A stretch of DNA of 14,423 nucleotides from UBA4717 sp002404395. Its GTDB lineage: Bacteria; Bacillota; Clostridia; Oscillospirales; CAG-272. This document shows positions 13,179 to 14,423 of this stretch, piece after piece (positions within the stretch are counted from its first letter, which is position 1; each line of letters starts with the position of its first letter). Both the position numbers and the translations under genes were made by a program. The notes under the pieces were generated by a model that saw only the letters and a list, made by a program, of their open reading frames with translations, did not search any database and was not told the DNA's origin. The DNA lies in NCBI GenBank assembly GCA_937902275.1, contig CALFNW010000051.1, positions 1 to 14,423 on the forward strand, given 5' to 3'.

Positions 13179-14423
13179 GTGAGATTACTTAAACGTATTA
13201 CGGCGGCAGCAGTGATCGCCGCCATGATATTGCCGCTTGCCGCCTGCTCGGGAAACGGCGAAAAAAATTCGCTCGAAAAGCAGACGCTTGAGCACGTGTA
13301 CAGGGCAGAGGACATAAAACTCCCCGAGCCTATCGATACGATAGAGTCGCTTACCGCCACCGATACGGGCTATTCCGCCCGCGTCGGCATTGATTCGGAC
13401 GACGGCTACTACTACGCGAGAGCCGAATTTGACTCGGAGTTCAATCTGCTTGAGCACGCCTGCTTCGACCTTGACATGGGCGACGGCTTCAATTATGACC
13501 CATATATGTCGGATTATTGCGACGGCAACGACGGCAGAGCCTGGGGCGTGGTCAACGCTTCATATCTTGACGAGAAAAACGACTACTCGGAATACAAGAG
13601 CTTTCTCGTTAAGTTCGATGACGGACTGAAGCCCGATATAAAGCTCCCGCTTGACTCGTTCCTCGGAGAAAGCGAGGACACATATATACGCAAGCTCATA
13701 CCTTACGGCGAGGGCGGAGTGCTGGTGCTCATGAACAACCGCATCATCGTGCTTGACTCTGCGGGAAACAAAACCTGCGACCGCGAGCTTGCCGCAAACG
13801 ACGGGATACTCTATTTAAACGGCGTGCTCACCTATTCGGGAGGCTTGCTGATCTCGTACTACAACGAGGCGTATGTGCCGATGCTCTGCACATATGCGCC
13901 CGAAAAGGATGAGTTCGGCGCGACGATCCCGATAGGCGGCATCAAATACTTTAATTACTATCCCGGCAACGGCGAATATGACGCTTTCTGTGCTGACGAC
14001 AGCGGAATATACGGACTTCGGGTTGAGTCGAAAGAGGACCCCGTCCTGCTCGTGAGCTATCAGAACTCGGATATTATGCCGTTCATGCCCGAGGTGCTTG
14101 TCGCGGACTGTGACGCTTCGGACGGCACGTCGTTTATTTATTCGGCATACGATGAGGACGGCTTCAGCCTTAAGAAGCTGACGCCGGTGCCCGAATCGGA
14201 GCAGAAATCGAAATATATCATCTCGCTTTCGGGACTTTATATCGGATACGACCTTAAAAAGCAGGCGGCGCGCTTCAACCGCGAAAGCGACGAGTACCGT
14301 ATCAAGCTCAGGGATTATGCGGAAGAGATCGAATACGGCGATATGAGCGAACGCCAGGACGCTTACGAGGATCTTGTGAAGCGGTTCAACGCCGACGTAG
14401 CCTCGGGCAACACGGCGGATATC
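13179..14423 (+). CDS. Solute-binding lipoprotein with large N-terminal extra domain (3' end outside window)
   Basis: A GTG start at 13179 with AGGAG (13168-13172) six bases upstream opens a frame without stop to the window end: 415 codons. The signal peptide (RLLKRITAAAVIAAMILPLAAC) ends in lipobox L20-A-A-C23, so the mature protein should be lipid-anchored outside the membrane. Residues of about 30-340 form a beta-rich, Asp/Tyr/Gly-rich domain with repeats such as IIVLDSAGN and GLLISYYNEAYV, suggestive of a beta-propeller-like fold. From about 345, LSGLYIGYDLKKQAARFNRES, then YRIKLRDYAE and LVKRFNADVASGNTADI, is typical of the N-lobe start of family 1 extracellular solute-binding proteins. 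It should feed the two upstream permeases. The ligand-binding part is largely beyond the edge. Coding is certain; the propeller assignment is tentative. Confidence 0.88.
   Translation, partial: MRLLKRITAAAVIAAMILPLAACSGNGEKNSLEKQTLEHVYRAEDIKLPEPIDTIESLTATDTGYSARVGIDSDDGYYYARAEFDSEFNLLEHACFDLDMGDGFNYDPYMSDYCDGNDGRAWGVVNASYLDEKNDYSEYKSFLVKFDDGLKPDIKLPLDSFLGESEDTYIRKLIPYGEGGVLVLMNNRIIVLDSAGNKTCDRELAANDGILYLNGVLTYSGGLLISYYNEAYVPMLCTYAPEKDEFGATIPIGGIKYFNYYPGNGEYDAFCADDSGIYGLRVESKEDPVLLVSYQNSDIMPFMPEVLVADCDASDGTSFIYSAYDEDGFSLKKLTPVPESEQKSKYIISLSGLYIGYDLKKQAARFNRESDEYRIKLRDYAEEIEYGDMSERQDAYEDLVKRFNADVASGNTADI

Overview
The window looks like chromosomal DNA of a Gram-positive anaerobe of the class Clostridia (Ruminococcaceae/Oscillospiraceae-like). 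This is inferred from moderately high GC with tight AGGAG-type ribosome sites, a YtrA-type GntR regulator driving a YtrB-like ABC pair, a two-RCK-domain TrkA paired with TrkH, and a solute-binding protein with a lipoprotein signal. No rRNA, tRNA, CRISPR array, transposase, integrase or phage gene is visible.

Layout, left to right. (1) 1-441 is the 3' end of an unrecognised, probably beta-rich protein. (2) 442-1026 is about 585 bases without a credible gene. It holds a CTTATT microsatellite, a run of A-tracts phased at 10-11 bp that should be intrinsically curved, and a strong hairpin just past trkH. (3) 1027-3848, minus strand, is a trkA-trkH potassium-uptake operon with a clear promoter. (4) 3849-4126 is a divergent control region. 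It carries back-to-back promoters with 17-bp spacers for trkA and for the regulator gene, and a perfect 21-bp inverted repeat just downstream of the regulator's -10 box. (5) 4127-7614, plus strand, is a compact gntR / ABC ATPase / large ABC-2-type permease operon, probably an autoregulated envelope-stress or peptide-antibiotic exporter. (6) 7724 to the right edge, plus strand, is a second cluster. It has two MalF/MalG-type sugar-importer permeases, a HlyD/MacA-like adaptor with a roughly 450-residue coiled coil, a protein that is essentially a free-standing MacB-type extracytoplasmic domain, and a large lipoprotein with an N-terminal domain of uncertain fold (possibly beta-propeller) joined to a solute-binding domain cut by the window edge. 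The lipoprotein starts at a GTG codon and stays open to the window end.

How they may work together. Trk imports K+, with TrkA gating TrkH. The YtrA-like repressor probably controls itself and its exporter through the 21-bp operator. The most unusual part is cluster 6. Parts known from importers (binding protein and two permeases) are interleaved with parts known from MacA-MacB tripartite exporters (adaptor and periplasmic core domain), and no ATPase is visible. One model is an importer whose solute-binding lipoprotein is organised by a long cell-wall-spanning adaptor scaffold and a MacB-like docking domain, powered by an ATPase encoded elsewhere. This model is inference. The domain calls rest on motif reading without database searches.

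Short hairpin repeats (GTCGGC-TAC-GCCGAC and relatives), with a shared AGATC(N)CGGGTC word, sit at the junctions around the ABC genes and in cluster 6. They may be a small dispersed repeat family.
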